Shown: positions 16,850-25,925 of the stretch, in pieces | How the letters are laid out: each line of letters begins with the position of its first letter | Numbering within the stretch: position 1 is the stretch's first letter | From: an uncultured Erythrobacter sp. | GTDB taxonomy: Bacteria > Pseudomonadota > Alphaproteobacteria > Sphingomonadales > Sphingomonadaceae | Direction: 5' to 3' | DNA length: 64,000 nt | Assembly (NCBI GenBank): GCA_947502815.1 | Contig: CANNBH010000001.1 | Location: 2,018,818-2,082,817 of the forward strand | Position numbers and translations under genes: made by a program | Notes under the pieces: model-generated | Seen by the model: the letters and a program-made list of their open reading frames with translations, nothing else | The model's database searches: none | What the model was told of the DNA's origin: nothing

Positions 16850-18501
16850 GCTTCACCCACCAATGCGCCGTAGAGATCGTCGAAAGCCAATAAGCTCGCG
16901 GCGATCTCTGCCCGCAACTGGGCACTGGAGAAGGACGGATCCCCGACGAGCGTTTCGCGGTAACGGCTAAGCTCTTCTACAATTCCGACAGCCCCAACAT
17001 TCAATGAAACGCCCTTCAAGCTATGGGCAGCACGGGAAAGCGCTTCGTCGTCTCCGACCTTTGCCGCATTCAAGACCTGCTCGCCGTAATCGCTAATATC
17101 TTGCTTGGCCGCTTCGCGCATTCGATCACGGTAAGCCTCAGGCAAATCAAAAAACACACGTTGAAACAGCTCATGATCGAACCGAGCATTAAGAGGCTGC
17201 ACCGCCTCGCGCGCTATCAAGGCAGTGCGTATCGCTGTTTCCAACGCATCGCGCCGCACTGGCTTAGCGAGACAAGCGGTCATACCAGATGACAAAAGCC
17301 GCTCACGCTCTGCCTGCAGCGAGTGTGCAGTAACCCCGATTATTGGAGTGCGTGAGGCAGGTCCAGAAAGAGCGCGAATTGCTTGCGTTGCATGTTCACC
17401 ATCCATGATCGGCATCATCACATCCATGAGCACAACATCAAATGCCTGATTGCGAACAGCCTCGACCGCCTCAACACCATTGGTCACCGTTACAGTTTCA
17501 CAGCCTATGCTACCAAGAATGCGCTCAATCACATACCGGTTGCTCTCGGTATCCTCGGCGAGCAACACTCGCGGAGCCTGTTCAAGGGACCGGACAAATT
17601 GCGGTGGCACAGTGAGTTTTTCGACTTCTTTAGGAGATAGAGTTTCCGGGCCACTATCACTCTGATCAATCAGCTTCGTCGCGATTTCCAACAACTGATC
17701 AGCCGCTTGGCGAACCACATTAAAATCCCTTGATTGACCGCCGACAGCGTCAGAGAGCAGTTCGAGTCCGCCGTTCAAGGAATTGAGTGGTGTGCGGATT
17801 TCGTGGGCCATATCTGACAAAAACTGCGTCTTTGCCGCAAGTGCGTTCGCAGTTCTCTGCTGCTCTTCACTCAATTGTCCGCTCAACCGGTTCAGTTCTT
17901 TAACCCGGCGTTCGGCGCGCAATTGAAGCGAACGCACAGCCCGCTCGTTCGCGCGGCTCAGCGTAATATCACGGACAGTTCCATAGACTGCGGAATTGCG
18001 CCCCGCGTCAGCGGGGTCACGCCGGATCACCCAATTCAGCCAATGTGTCGCGTTATTGTCGTAGCGTCTTATTCGATGCTCGAATCGGTGTTCAACACCA
18101 GGCTTCATAACCGTGAAGAATTCGATTGCTGCGCGCATAATGCGATCGCGATCGAGCGGATGAATAGCTGCGATGAGTCTTTCGGGCGTAGCCTCGGTGT
18201 GCTCTGGCAAACCGAGCAAGACCCCAGCACCGCTGGACGCAGTGAACGGCTTGTCTTTTTCGCCATAGATCGTTGCCATGTTCGCGGTGGACAACGCTGT
18301 GAGCAATTGCCGGCTTTCAATGTCGAGCCGTTCGACAAGTTCGTTTTCGCGCTGGCTGAGGTCTTTATTAGCCGAATCGAGCTCTTTCATTCGGGCTTCG
18401 AGCGCCGATTCTGCATCCAGCAGGGCTAGCTCTGCGCGGTCCAACCTGATTTTTAGAATTCGGGCCTGTTCATCGAGTGGAAGATCCTCAAGCGCACTCA
18501 T
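16843..18501 (-). CDS. Kinase-like hybrid phosphorelay protein lacking the ATPase domain (PAS-DHp-REC-HPt)
   Basis: The 552-residue protein has a coiled-coil start, a PAS/PAC domain (about 75-200, with HRIRRYDNNATHWLNWV), a dimerisation/phospho-acceptor segment with the H-box DMAHEIRTPLNSLNGGLELL near residue 250, a receiver domain (LLAEDTESNR, phospho-Asp in DVVLMDVMMPIMDG, lysine in CLAKPVR) and a C-terminal HPt domain (AAHSLKGVSLNVGA). The N, G1, F and G2 boxes of a catalytic ATPase domain are missing: only about 60 residues separate the H-box from the receiver. The ATG at 18501 overlaps the previous kinase stop by 4 nt and was chosen over a longer in-frame reading that would run into that gene. 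It likely receives phosphate from its neighbour. Confidence 0.87.
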   Translation of the reverse strand: MSALEDLPLDEQARILKIRLDRAELALLDAESALEARMKELDSANKDLSQRENELVERLDIESRQLLTALSTANMATIYGEKDKPFTASSGAGVLLGLPEHTEATPERLIAAIHPLDRDRIMRAAIEFFTVMKPGVEHRFEHRIRRYDNNATHWLNWVIRRDPADAGRNSAVYGTVRDITLSRANERAVRSLQLRAERRVKELNRLSGQLSEEQQRTANALAAKTQFLSDMAHEIRTPLNSLNGGLELLSDAVGGQSRDFNVVRQAADQLLEIATKLIDQSDSGPETLSPKEVEKLTVPPQFVRSLEQAPRVLLAEDTESNRYVIERILGSIGCETVTVTNGVEAVEAVRNQAFDVVLMDVMMPIMDGEHATQAIRALSGPASRTPIIGVTAHSLQAERERLLSSGMTACLAKPVRRDALETAIRTALIAREAVQPLNARFDHELFQRVFFDLPEAYRDRMREAAKQDISDYGEQVLNAAKVGDDEALSRAAHSLKGVSLNVGAVGIVEELSRYRETLVGDPSFSSAQLRAEIAASLLAFDDLYGALVGEAQ

Positions 18502-20021
18502 GAGGTTTCTGAGCCCAGCAAGTCCTTCAAGGAACGAGCGAGATTGTTGCTGGCGACCATTGAAACGTCTGCTCCCAACGCCTCCGATAAAGAGTGTGCT
18601 TCTTCGGCGTTGGCAAGCCCAATGACCAAGCCACATTCTTGCTTTAGGTCATTCGGAATCTCATTCAATCTCGCAGCATCGACAAAAATGGCGAGCGGCA
18701 CCTTTGGACCTACCAACGCCTCTTTGAGGCCATCAAGCGTACTAATCTTGTATCCGAACTGACTAAATATTGCCTCGGCTTGCACCACGTCCGATGCTCG
18801 ATCAATCATAACAACGGCTTGTCCTATGCTGGTATTGCCCTTTTGCTCATCATCTCGCTTCTCGACCGCTTCGAGCGGCAAGAATATCTTGAATGTGCTG
18901 CCCTTACCAACCGCGCTTTCCACTTCTATCCTGCCTTGCATCGCATCAACCAAGTCACGCGTAATCGATAGACCCAATCCTGCTCCTCCGGAACGGCCCA
19001 AAGAATCTGCACTGCTTTCGCCAAAGGGCTCGAAGATACTCTTCACCCGTTTTTCATCCATCCCCGCGCCTGTGTCAGAAACGGCAAAGGTCCATTCCTG
19101 TGACGTTTCTCCGGGTTCTTGGACCAAAATCGAAACTGTGCCGGATTGCGTGAATTTCACCGCGTTTGAAACATAATTGGCAAGAATTTGCTGGATCCGA
19201 GTGGGGTCTCCCATGGCCTCCCTATCGGTTGAGTTGGCGACCTCGATCCTTAAGCCTTTGCGGCGAGCAAGCGGTCTGAACAATTCAGCAACTCTGTTTA
19301 CGACCACGCTTGGCCGGAAACGCTTAATGGCCAAATTCTCTCCATCTTGATCGATCCGTGACTGCTGCAAAATCGCATCGAGCGTATCGAGCAAAACGTC
19401 ACAAGAATCTTCTATCAAAGCGAGCGCGCGTTCGCGTTCTGAAGCATCGCGTTCGCGCTTAAGCTGGTCTATAATGCCCAAAATACCGCCAAGTGGCGTG
19501 CGGATTTCGTGCGAGACGGTGGCCAAAATATTGGTCCGCGCTCTCAGTTCAGAGCGAGCGCTATCACGCGCCTCCAAAAGGCTTTGACGTGCCTCATTTT
19601 CGCGTGTGATTTCTTGCAAGATTCCAAAGTAGGCTATCAAACCGCTCTGATCGCGCTGATTTTCGAAAGCCGGAATACCAGTGACCCGCTGAGTTCGAAC
19701 CATCCCCTTTGCGGTAATCACGTTGATCTCAAATTCGAATTCGACCTGCTCGGCAAGAACATTGCGGACCGTTTGGGCGAAGGCCTCCCGCTCCTTTTCT
19801 GCTACAATTTCAGACAGCCGATCGATCGGTATTGGCATGTCATTGAAGCCAATATTCTCACGAGCCCACGACGAAAATTCAACAGTCATCCGCTTTGGAT
19901 CAAGCACAAAGTGGCCCATCCTGGCGGCAGCGTGCGCTCTTTCAAGAAAGAGCATACGCTGCTTAAGTTCGACTATGGCTTCCAATCTTGGGCTCCGACA
20001 AAGCTCGCGGCGACAGGTCAA
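18498..20021 (-). CDS. PAS sensor histidine kinase with degenerate receiver
   Basis: The protein has a PAS domain (about 30-150), a DHp domain with H-box TVSHEIRTPLGGILGIIDQL near 185, and a complete ATPase domain: N-box ILANYVSNAVKF, G1 VSDTGAGMDE, F-box IFEPF, G2 GGAGLGLSIT. A C-terminal receiver-like domain keeps an Asp in IFVDAARLN but lacks the normal acidic pair and lysine. No membrane span is seen, so sensing is cytosolic. The reported start is a TTG; a second TTG at 19985 has GGAG 7 nt before it and may be the real one. It precedes and overlaps the ATPase-less hybrid gene. Given the position at the end of the polysaccharide locus, it may phosphorylate the sigma-54 activator through that partner. 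Confidence 0.87.
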   Translation of the reverse strand: MTCRRELCRSPRLEAIVELKQRMLFLERAHAAARMGHFVLDPKRMTVEFSSWARENIGFNDMPIPIDRLSEIVAEKEREAFAQTVRNVLAEQVEFEFEINVITAKGMVRTQRVTGIPAFENQRDQSGLIAYFGILQEITRENEARQSLLEARDSARSELRARTNILATVSHEIRTPLGGILGIIDQLKRERDASERERALALIEDSCDVLLDTLDAILQQSRIDQDGENLAIKRFRPSVVVNRVAELFRPLARRKGLRIEVANSTDREAMGDPTRIQQILANYVSNAVKFTQSGTVSILVQEPGETSQEWTFAVSDTGAGMDEKRVKSIFEPFGESSADSLGRSGGAGLGLSITRDLVDAMQGRIEVESAVGKGSTFKIFLPLEAVEKRDDEQKGNTSIGQAVVMIDRASDVVQAEAIFSQFGYKISTLDGLKEALVGPKVPLAIFVDAARLNEIPNDLKQECGLVIGLANAEEAHSLSEALGADVSMVASNNLARSLKDLLGSETS

Positions 20022-20244
20022 CCTACACGTGAGATGCTAAACTTTTGATTGCACGTCCCGCATAAATGAGGTTTGTGCGAACTGCAGTTCTGACCGCATC
20101 CTATAGCATAGTTTGTACGACCGAATGGTGAATGCACTTTCTTGTAAAATCGTGAAACTTGAGATGCTCCGTCCGCAAGAAATAATCCCGGTGGTCGATC
20201 GAAAAAGTGCGTGAGGCAAGATCATTCGCCTACACAAGTGCGTC

Positions 20245-21264
20245 TCAACCTAGCCGTGCACCTATATGCTTGGTCGACAAATTTTTGATCGCAGGCCGCC
20301 CCAGCAGACTCAAGATTTGGTTTTGCCGACCAAGTGCGCCGTCGTGAAAGGAGTGGTGATCATCCGTTGAAGGCGGATCATCCATTAGGGCGCGTGCATA
20401 ATTGCCAACCGACGTGAAAACTTGCGCGGATGCCGTGTCGTCCGACCTTCCGGCAACCTCCCCGTCATTCAAACGCCTTTCCTTTTGGAACGATCGTTCG
20501 CGCTCAATGAAGCAATCAAGTTCGACCGTGGCCAGGGCGTATTGGTACCAATTGTTCGGCTCGCTAACCATCCTTTCAAGTCGGAAATCGCTATGGGCGG
20601 TTTGGTCGGGACACGTGTTGCAAAAATCCAAGAACTCTTTGATTTTCTTGGTGCTGCCCGCACAGGCCATGCCGTTGAAAGATATGAATATGCCGTGCTT
20701 GTCAGCATAATCGTACAGCATGTCTGCCGCTATCGGCTGGTTCGCAGCAATAGCTGTATCTGCGTTTTCCATCATGTGCCGGCAGATCATAAAGACACCA
20801 GATATAAATTGGTATTGGCTGGCAAGAGCATCGCTGACCGCCGAATGGACCTGCTCCTGACGGCGAAAACGCTTTTGATAGGCGACCAGAGCAATGCTGG
20901 CGCGGGCCATAATGTAGAGATCCCAGATACCTAAAGGGTCGCTGCTTTCCTTTCGACCGAGGTGATGACGGCCGACCGCCCCTGTAATCGCCAACGCTTC
21001 GTCAAAATTCTGCATTGCGATGCGTAGGGCTGACATATTGATCGATCTGCCCTCGCGCGATCCTTTGTATTTGCAGTGAATGGTTTCTGCGGGAATGTGG
21101 TGGTTGAGTGCGAATGGCCGCGTATTCTCCTCGCCCAATTGCCGTCCGCTTTCGGAAAAGAGCGCTGAAACGCCATTCCACAACCCATGATGGAATTCCA
21201 TATCGGCAGCCTCCCAGGGCTTTGGAAGCAGCGGCCACAAGGCAATCTTCATCAATTTACGCAA
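20245..21264 (-). CDS. Conserved-looking protein of unknown function
   Basis: The 339-residue protein is not recognised. It is soluble, mostly helical, and rich in His and aromatic residues in its first 120 positions (ADMEFHHGLWNGVSALF, LNHHIPAETIHCKYKG, WDLYIMARASIALVAYQ). The middle has ICRHMMENADTA, and CNTCPDQTAHSD carries a CxxC pair. The TTG at 21264 has GGGAAG 7 nt upstream; an ATG at 21252 is an alternative without a ribosome site. It is divergent from the acyltransferase gene at 21357 and lies 223 nt upstream of the kinase pair, in the same direction. The gap holds no clear promoter. Its place suggests a regulatory or accessory role in the polysaccharide locus, without direct evidence. 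Confidence 0.6.
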   Translation of the reverse strand: MRKLMKIALWPLLPKPWEAADMEFHHGLWNGVSALFSESGRQLGEENTRPFALNHHIPAETIHCKYKGSREGRSINMSALRIAMQNFDEALAITGAVGRHHLGRKESSDPLGIWDLYIMARASIALVAYQKRFRRQEQVHSAVSDALASQYQFISGVFMICRHMMENADTAIAANQPIAADMLYDYADKHGIFISFNGMACAGSTKKIKEFLDFCNTCPDQTAHSDFRLERMVSEPNNWYQYALATVELDCFIERERSFQKERRLNDGEVAGRSDDTASAQVFTSVGNYARALMDDPPSTDDHHSFHDGALGRQNQILSLLGRPAIKNLSTKHIGARLG

Positions 21265-21356
21265 TAGCTAACTTCCCATTCAAGGATACGGTCCCCCTGC
21301 GCACGGTAGGCCTCACCATTTGTTCGCTCAATACGTTATAAGGAAATGCGCTAGAA

Positions 21357-22544
21357 TTGGCGTTTCAAAAAGGTTCTGAGACTAAGGACGTGGCAATCTC
21401 CTCTCTCCCAGCTAGCCCGTCAACCGGGACCGCATCTCAAGGCGTAACCTCACGATGTGAGCCGCTCACGAGGGATCTATGCTGCGCGCTCCAACATGAG
21501 TGGGAAGATTTGGCCGAAGCGGCAAGCGAAAGGAATATCTTTCAGTTCCCGCATTTTATCCTCAACTCGATTGCGTTGCTGGAAAAATTTGATCCCAAAA
21601 TTGTCACTCTCAGAAAGAACGAGCTGCTTATCGGAATAGCTCTGCTGCGCGGTGATTGGGGATATGCAAAGCTGCCGGTCCCCTTTTGGCGCTCCGCCCT
21701 GCACCACGAACAATATTTGGCGACGCCGCTGGTTCGAACTGGGTTCGAGGACTCATTTGCAGCTGGGCTGTGCGATTGGATCGACAATGCGCCGCGTGAT
21801 TGTGGCTTTGTCATTCTCTCTATGATCAGCGGCGATGGTCCGCTTGCTGAGGCTCTCATTCACCATTGCAGCATCGATGGACGCGGGTTCTTGACTGCGA
21901 ACCGCCTTCAACGCGCAGCCATTGCACCGGCTCGAAATCGCGACCGAGAACCAAAGACACTGCTCAAGGCCTCTCGTCGCAAGAGCATCCAAAGAGCGAT
22001 GACCAAACTGTCGAAGCAAGGGGAAGTTTCGCTGGAACGGCTCAGCAATGCCGGCCAGCTTTGCGATTGGACCGCACAATTTCTGGCAATGGAAAACAGC
22101 GGCTGGAAACACGAAAGCGGTTCTTCGATCTTGTCCTGCCCAAACGAGACCGCGCTTTACAAGGCTATGATTTCCGATGCTTATGAGAAGGGAAATTTGC
22201 TTTTCTCGCGACTTTGCGTGGATGCTGTGCCGATTGCCTACACGTTAGACATCACCGCGCCGCCGAGCGGGTTTTGTTTGAAGTCCGCGATAGATCAAAA
22301 CCATCGCAAATTTTCGCCCGGTGTGTTGATGGAGTACGAAACGCTCAAACACTACCTTGGCAAAGATGAGCTAACTCTAGTGGACTCTTGCTCAGCACCC
22401 GACAATGAAATGCTCAACGAAATGTGGCCGGATCGCAAAACCATCATGGATTTAGCGATCGCACGCAAAGGGGCGGCTTACGGTGCAATGTTCCGATGCA
22501 TCCACACGGTGAAAACTATGCTAAAAACCGGATCAGGCGGCTGA
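21357..22544 (+). CDS. BioF2/CelD-like acyltransferase (GNAT superfamily)
   Basis: The 395-residue protein resembles the CelD/BcsL and FemAB-like family that acylates polysaccharides or lipid-linked sugars. It has an N-terminal half with EWEDLAEAASERNIFQFPHFI and LLIGIALLRGDWGYAKLPVPFW, then the helical KASRRKSIQRAMTKLSKQGEV, and the GNAT-like core FSRLCVDAVPIAYTLDI with SAIDQNHRKFSPGVLMEYE and LVDSCSAPDNEMLNEMWPDR. The assigned TTG start is uncertain because the AAGG upstream is 12 nt away. It begins a plus-strand run of four genes (GNAT gene 1 nt later) and may decorate the exopolysaccharide. Confidence 0.75.
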   Translation: MAFQKGSETKDVAISSLPASPSTGTASQGVTSRCEPLTRDLCCALQHEWEDLAEAASERNIFQFPHFILNSIALLEKFDPKIVTLRKNELLIGIALLRGDWGYAKLPVPFWRSALHHEQYLATPLVRTGFEDSFAAGLCDWIDNAPRDCGFVILSMISGDGPLAEALIHHCSIDGRGFLTANRLQRAAIAPARNRDREPKTLLKASRRKSIQRAMTKLSKQGEVSLERLSNAGQLCDWTAQFLAMENSGWKHESGSSILSCPNETALYKAMISDAYEKGNLLFSRLCVDAVPIAYTLDITAPPSGFCLKSAIDQNHRKFSPGVLMEYETLKHYLGKDELTLVDSCSAPDNEMLNEMWPDRKTIMDLAIARKGAAYGAMFRCIHTVKTMLKTGSGG

Positions 22545-22545
22545 C

Positions 22546-23079
22546 ATGGCAAAGACAGAGAACCCATCAGACAAAATCGTCGAGGTACGAGCGTTGCACC
22601 ATCGCAATGGCGATTTGCAACACGCGATGGCGCGCTTGTTTCAACAAGGCCAAAAGCCGCATCATGAAGCATTTCCCGCTCATTTCGGTCCCGCTGACGA
22701 TAGCGAAGCGATCATTCATTACTTTCAGGGGTTTCTAAAAACCCGCAATCCGTTTCGCCAGAGACGGGGATTTGCTAAAGGTTTGTTCGTCGATGGTTCG
22801 CTGGCGGGCTATTTGCTCTACAGGCTCTACAAGGAAAGCTCCGTGTTTTATGGCGAGCCGCGCTGGACTTGTTTTGTCGAAGACATCGTAATCGATGAAC
22901 ACGCTCGCGGACTAGGCGGCGCATCGGCATTGATGGAGGCGCTGTTGACTGAAGTGGAGCCACTCTCCAATTGCGCCATGTCAGGCACAGTTTGGAACGG
23001 CAATGCGGCCTCCGAAGGGTTGTTTCGCAAGCACGGTTTTGAACCTCTTTCGCAAGCCTTTTATAAGGTGTCTGAATGA
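22546..23079 (+). CDS. GNAT family N-acetyltransferase
   Basis: The 177-residue protein has a typical GNAT core: SLAGYLLYRLYKESS, TCFVEDIVIDEHARGLGGASALMEAL (the acetyl-CoA pyrophosphate loop R-G-x-G-G) and ISGT-like strand CAMSGTVWNGNAASEGLFRKHGFEPL. Substrate is unknown. The nearest recognised relatives are polyamine/amino-acid acetyltransferases. It starts 1 nt after the acyltransferase stop and overlaps the following lipoprotein gene by 4 nt, so the three are co-translated. Confidence 0.87.
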   Translation: MAKTENPSDKIVEVRALHHRNGDLQHAMARLFQQGQKPHHEAFPAHFGPADDSEAIIHYFQGFLKTRNPFRQRRGFAKGLFVDGSLAGYLLYRLYKESSVFYGEPRWTCFVEDIVIDEHARGLGGASALMEALLTEVEPLSNCAMSGTVWNGNAASEGLFRKHGFEPLSQAFYKVSE

Positions 23080-24398
23080 ACGCCCATTGCCTTTTTCCGA
23101 TTGCATTGATTGGACTTGCTTCGTGCTCTCAGCCTGATGTGCAGAGCACGATTGAACTGACAGGTGCGTCCCCGCATTTGCTGCTACTGGTTGGTGATCA
23201 AGACGAACAGGACGAGGACTTTATCGCCGTCCTCAACGTCGATCCGGTCAGCAATACGCGCGGGCAGTCACTGGGCTCGGCCCCGATCGGCCAAAAGGCT
23301 TCTATGGTGCACCACATGGAATATACTGCTCCGCCAAAGGGCGAGCCGATATTCATGAACGGCCACCATCATGAATTGTCCTTGATTGTCGATTTTTCCG
23401 ATCCAACCAAACCCACAATCGTCAACACGTTCCAGCCGCCAGAGCCGTTGCGCTATCCGCATGACTATGCGCGCACGGGTAGCGGGACGCGGCTCGTCGG
23501 ATTTTTGCGAAGCGAGGGTGATAGTCCAAACCCGGATGAGAGGACATCACCAGGAAATCACGGCGGGATCGCTGAATATTCTATAGACGGCGAGCTGATC
23601 CGCTCCGCCTCTGCCGCTGCGCCCGGTTATGCCAAGGCGATCCGCCCCTATGCTTTTGCCCAATTGCCTGAAATGGACCGTATTACAGTCACCAGCGCAC
23701 CAATGATGGAGCAATCATGGGCCGACGTGGTCCAAATCTTCCGCTATTCAGATTTTGAACTGCTCCATACCATCGATTTGGCAGTCGGCGTCGATCATGA
23801 GGGCAAAACGGTCGAGGGGATCAACGGAGCAGGCTTTGGCCAACATGTGTTGCCTGACGGATCAATTTTCCTGAATTCCTATGGGTGCAATTTTTACCAT
23901 CTGACAGGCATCGACACGGACCAGCCCAAGGCCGACCTTGTCTTCTCGGTCGAAACGGACCCAGCCGATGATCCGACAAAGATCAGAGGTGCTTGCGGCA
24001 TCCCCTTGATGATTGGTCAATATTGGGTCCAACCCATTGGTAAGAAAGAACAAGTGGTTGTTCTCGATATTTCAAACCCAACATCACCGACGGAAGTCTT
24101 TCGGCTGGATACACCAGAGGGATTCGCACCCCACTGGATGGGCAAAGATCCTGCAGGCAACCGTCTGATCCTCGGTGCGGAACTGGGCGGAGAACAGGGA
24201 TTCTACATGCTGCGTTTCGATGAAGCGTCGGGTCGGATCGAGTTTGATCCAGACTTTGCCGATTATCGCAGCAACAGCCCGTTTAACTTATTCCGCTCCA
24301 AAAGTGTCGGTTACATCTCGCTCGACCGTGAAACGTGGCCTCATGGCGCAACCGGACCAGCTTGGGGCCACGCGGCCGTGTTCTTTGATGGGCGCTAA
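23076..24398 (+). CDS. Beta-propeller lipoprotein, distantly like selenium-binding protein/methanethiol oxidase
   Basis: The 440-residue protein begins with a lipoprotein signal (lipobox LAS-C at about residue 17). The rest is rich in beta-strand repeats with His at blade edges: MVHHMEYTAP, MNGHHHELSLIVDFSDP, RYPHDYARTG, GFGQHVLPDG, FAPHWMGKDP, WPHGATGPAWGHAAVF. Such a His distribution recalls the SBP56/methanethiol-oxidase propeller, where histidines bind a metal, but the family signature is not clear. LVIVD-type surface repeats (VDFSDPTKP, LDISNPTSP) also occur. It is co-translated with a GNAT gene and precedes a flippase, so a periplasmic or outer-membrane role linked to polysaccharide is possible. 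Function is unknown. Confidence 0.62.
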   Translation: MNAHCLFPIALIGLASCSQPDVQSTIELTGASPHLLLLVGDQDEQDEDFIAVLNVDPVSNTRGQSLGSAPIGQKASMVHHMEYTAPPKGEPIFMNGHHHELSLIVDFSDPTKPTIVNTFQPPEPLRYPHDYARTGSGTRLVGFLRSEGDSPNPDERTSPGNHGGIAEYSIDGELIRSASAAAPGYAKAIRPYAFAQLPEMDRITVTSAPMMEQSWADVVQIFRYSDFELLHTIDLAVGVDHEGKTVEGINGAGFGQHVLPDGSIFLNSYGCNFYHLTGIDTDQPKADLVFSVETDPADDPTKIRGACGIPLMIGQYWVQPIGKKEQVVVLDISNPTSPTEVFRLDTPEGFAPHWMGKDPAGNRLILGAELGGEQGFYMLRFDEASGRIEFDPDFADYRSNSPFNLFRSKSVGYISLDRETWPHGATGPAWGHAAVFFDGR

Positions 24399-24419
24399 TC
24401 GGCCCTCGGCTTTCGCCTG

Positions 24420-25874
24420 ATGACGGAGCAAAAGAGCTTTGGCGACCGTGTGCGCAGCGCATTGATATGGCGATCGGGGACGCAGATATTCGCGCAGTTG
24501 ATCTCGTGGGTTAGCACGCTCGCGGTAATCCGCATCCTTGACCCTGCAGACTACGGTCTTTTTGCGATGACGCAGGTTGTGTTAGTCTTCCTCAGTTTCC
24601 TTAATGGCTATGGCCTTGCCAGCTCCATCATCCAATCCGACGAAGTCGATCCGCAGCGATTGCGGCAAGCCTTTGGCGCCTTGCTGCTGCTCAATGGCGG
24701 GATTGCAGTGCTACAATGTCTGCTCGCCCCGTTTGCCGCCGCGTATTACGATCAGCCAATCATCGCAGACCTATTGCGGGTGCAGGCGTTGATCTTCCTT
24801 GCCACCCCATTCATCGTGCTCCCTGAAGCGTTGATGGCGCGGAATTTGGAATTCAAGAAGACCTCTCTGGTCAACCTCTTATCCGCAATCATCGGAGCAA
24901 TTGTGGCATTAAGCTGCGCGCTATCCGGGCTGGGTGTTTGGACGTTGGTTTACGCTGCCATCGCGATATTTTGGACCCAAGGAATTGGGCTTTTTCTGTC
25001 AGCTAGAATGTTCATCTGGCCCAGCTTTGATTTTCGCGGTGCGAAAGAGATGTTCACGTTCGGCGGCACTATGCTGCTCGCGCATGTGTTTTGGACAATT
25101 CAAAGCCAATCGGACATTTTCATTGCCAGCAGGTGGCTAACCCCATTTGAGCTGGGCATCTATGCGGAGGCCTTGTTCCTCACCACAATTTTCACAGCGA
25201 AATTTGTGCCGCCACTCAATGAAATCGCCTTCCCAGCCTATTCGCGAATCCAAGATGATCCCGAAGCCCTTCGCTGGTCATTCCTGAAGGCGGTTCGGCT
25301 CATCATGCTAATTGCCTGTCCGATCTATTTCGGGATGGCGGTAACCGCGTATGAATTGGTGGAAGTGGTCTTGGGCACAAAATGGCTACCCATGGCGCCC
25401 ATTGTATCAGTTTTGGCGCTGGTTATGCCGCTGTTGACCCTACAAATCCTCTTCGCGCCGGCCAACAATGCGCTTGGCCGCCCAGAGATTTCGGCACGTG
25501 TCACGATGTTTGGGGCATTCGTTATGTCGATAGGATTTCTGATTGGCGTGCAGTTTGGCGTCATGGGTTTAGCCTATGCATGGGTTGGCACTTTCCCATT
25601 GCTAACGGTCTTCACTTTCCTGCAATCCAAAGGGCATTTGGGGCTTGCCGCGAGTGATCTGGCTCGCGCAGCTTGGCCCGGCCTTTCCGCATCGCTGGCA
25701 ATGGCAGGATTGGTCTATCTTGCAGGGATCACCCTGCCCACGACGCATGTCTTTGTAAGATTGACCATATTGTTGGCCGTTGGAGGGAGCGCCTACTTAG
25801 GGTTGCTCTATGTACTCTCTCGGCCAACTCTCATCGAACTTTACCAGATGATTGTCCGGCGCAAGCCCGCCTAA
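24420..25874 (+). CDS. Second polysaccharide flippase (WzxC-like, MOP superfamily)
   Basis: The 484-residue protein has about 14 hydrophobic segments. Its N-terminus FGDRVRSALIWRSGTQIFAQLISWVSTLAVIRILDPADYGLFAM is characteristic of the WzxC/lipopolysaccharide-biosynthesis flippase subgroup. The next recognisable feature is FGGTMLLAHVFWTIQSQSDIFIASRW. It follows the propeller lipoprotein gene by 21 nt and ends the polysaccharide locus. It is longer and of a different subtype than the flippase at 13877-15139, so it may serve a different glycan or be a diverged spare. Confidence 0.87.
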   Translation: MTEQKSFGDRVRSALIWRSGTQIFAQLISWVSTLAVIRILDPADYGLFAMTQVVLVFLSFLNGYGLASSIIQSDEVDPQRLRQAFGALLLLNGGIAVLQCLLAPFAAAYYDQPIIADLLRVQALIFLATPFIVLPEALMARNLEFKKTSLVNLLSAIIGAIVALSCALSGLGVWTLVYAAIAIFWTQGIGLFLSARMFIWPSFDFRGAKEMFTFGGTMLLAHVFWTIQSQSDIFIASRWLTPFELGIYAEALFLTTIFTAKFVPPLNEIAFPAYSRIQDDPEALRWSFLKAVRLIMLIACPIYFGMAVTAYELVEVVLGTKWLPMAPIVSVLALVMPLLTLQILFAPANNALGRPEISARVTMFGAFVMSIGFLIGVQFGVMGLAYAWVGTFPLLTVFTFLQSKGHLGLAASDLARAAWPGLSASLAMAGLVYLAGITLPTTHVFVRLTILLAVGGSAYLGLLYVLSRPTLIELYQMIVRRKPA

Positions 25875-25925
25875 TTCAACAACACGACCTGGATGGTTGG
25901 CTTAAACTGCGGCGTTCGGAGGTAA

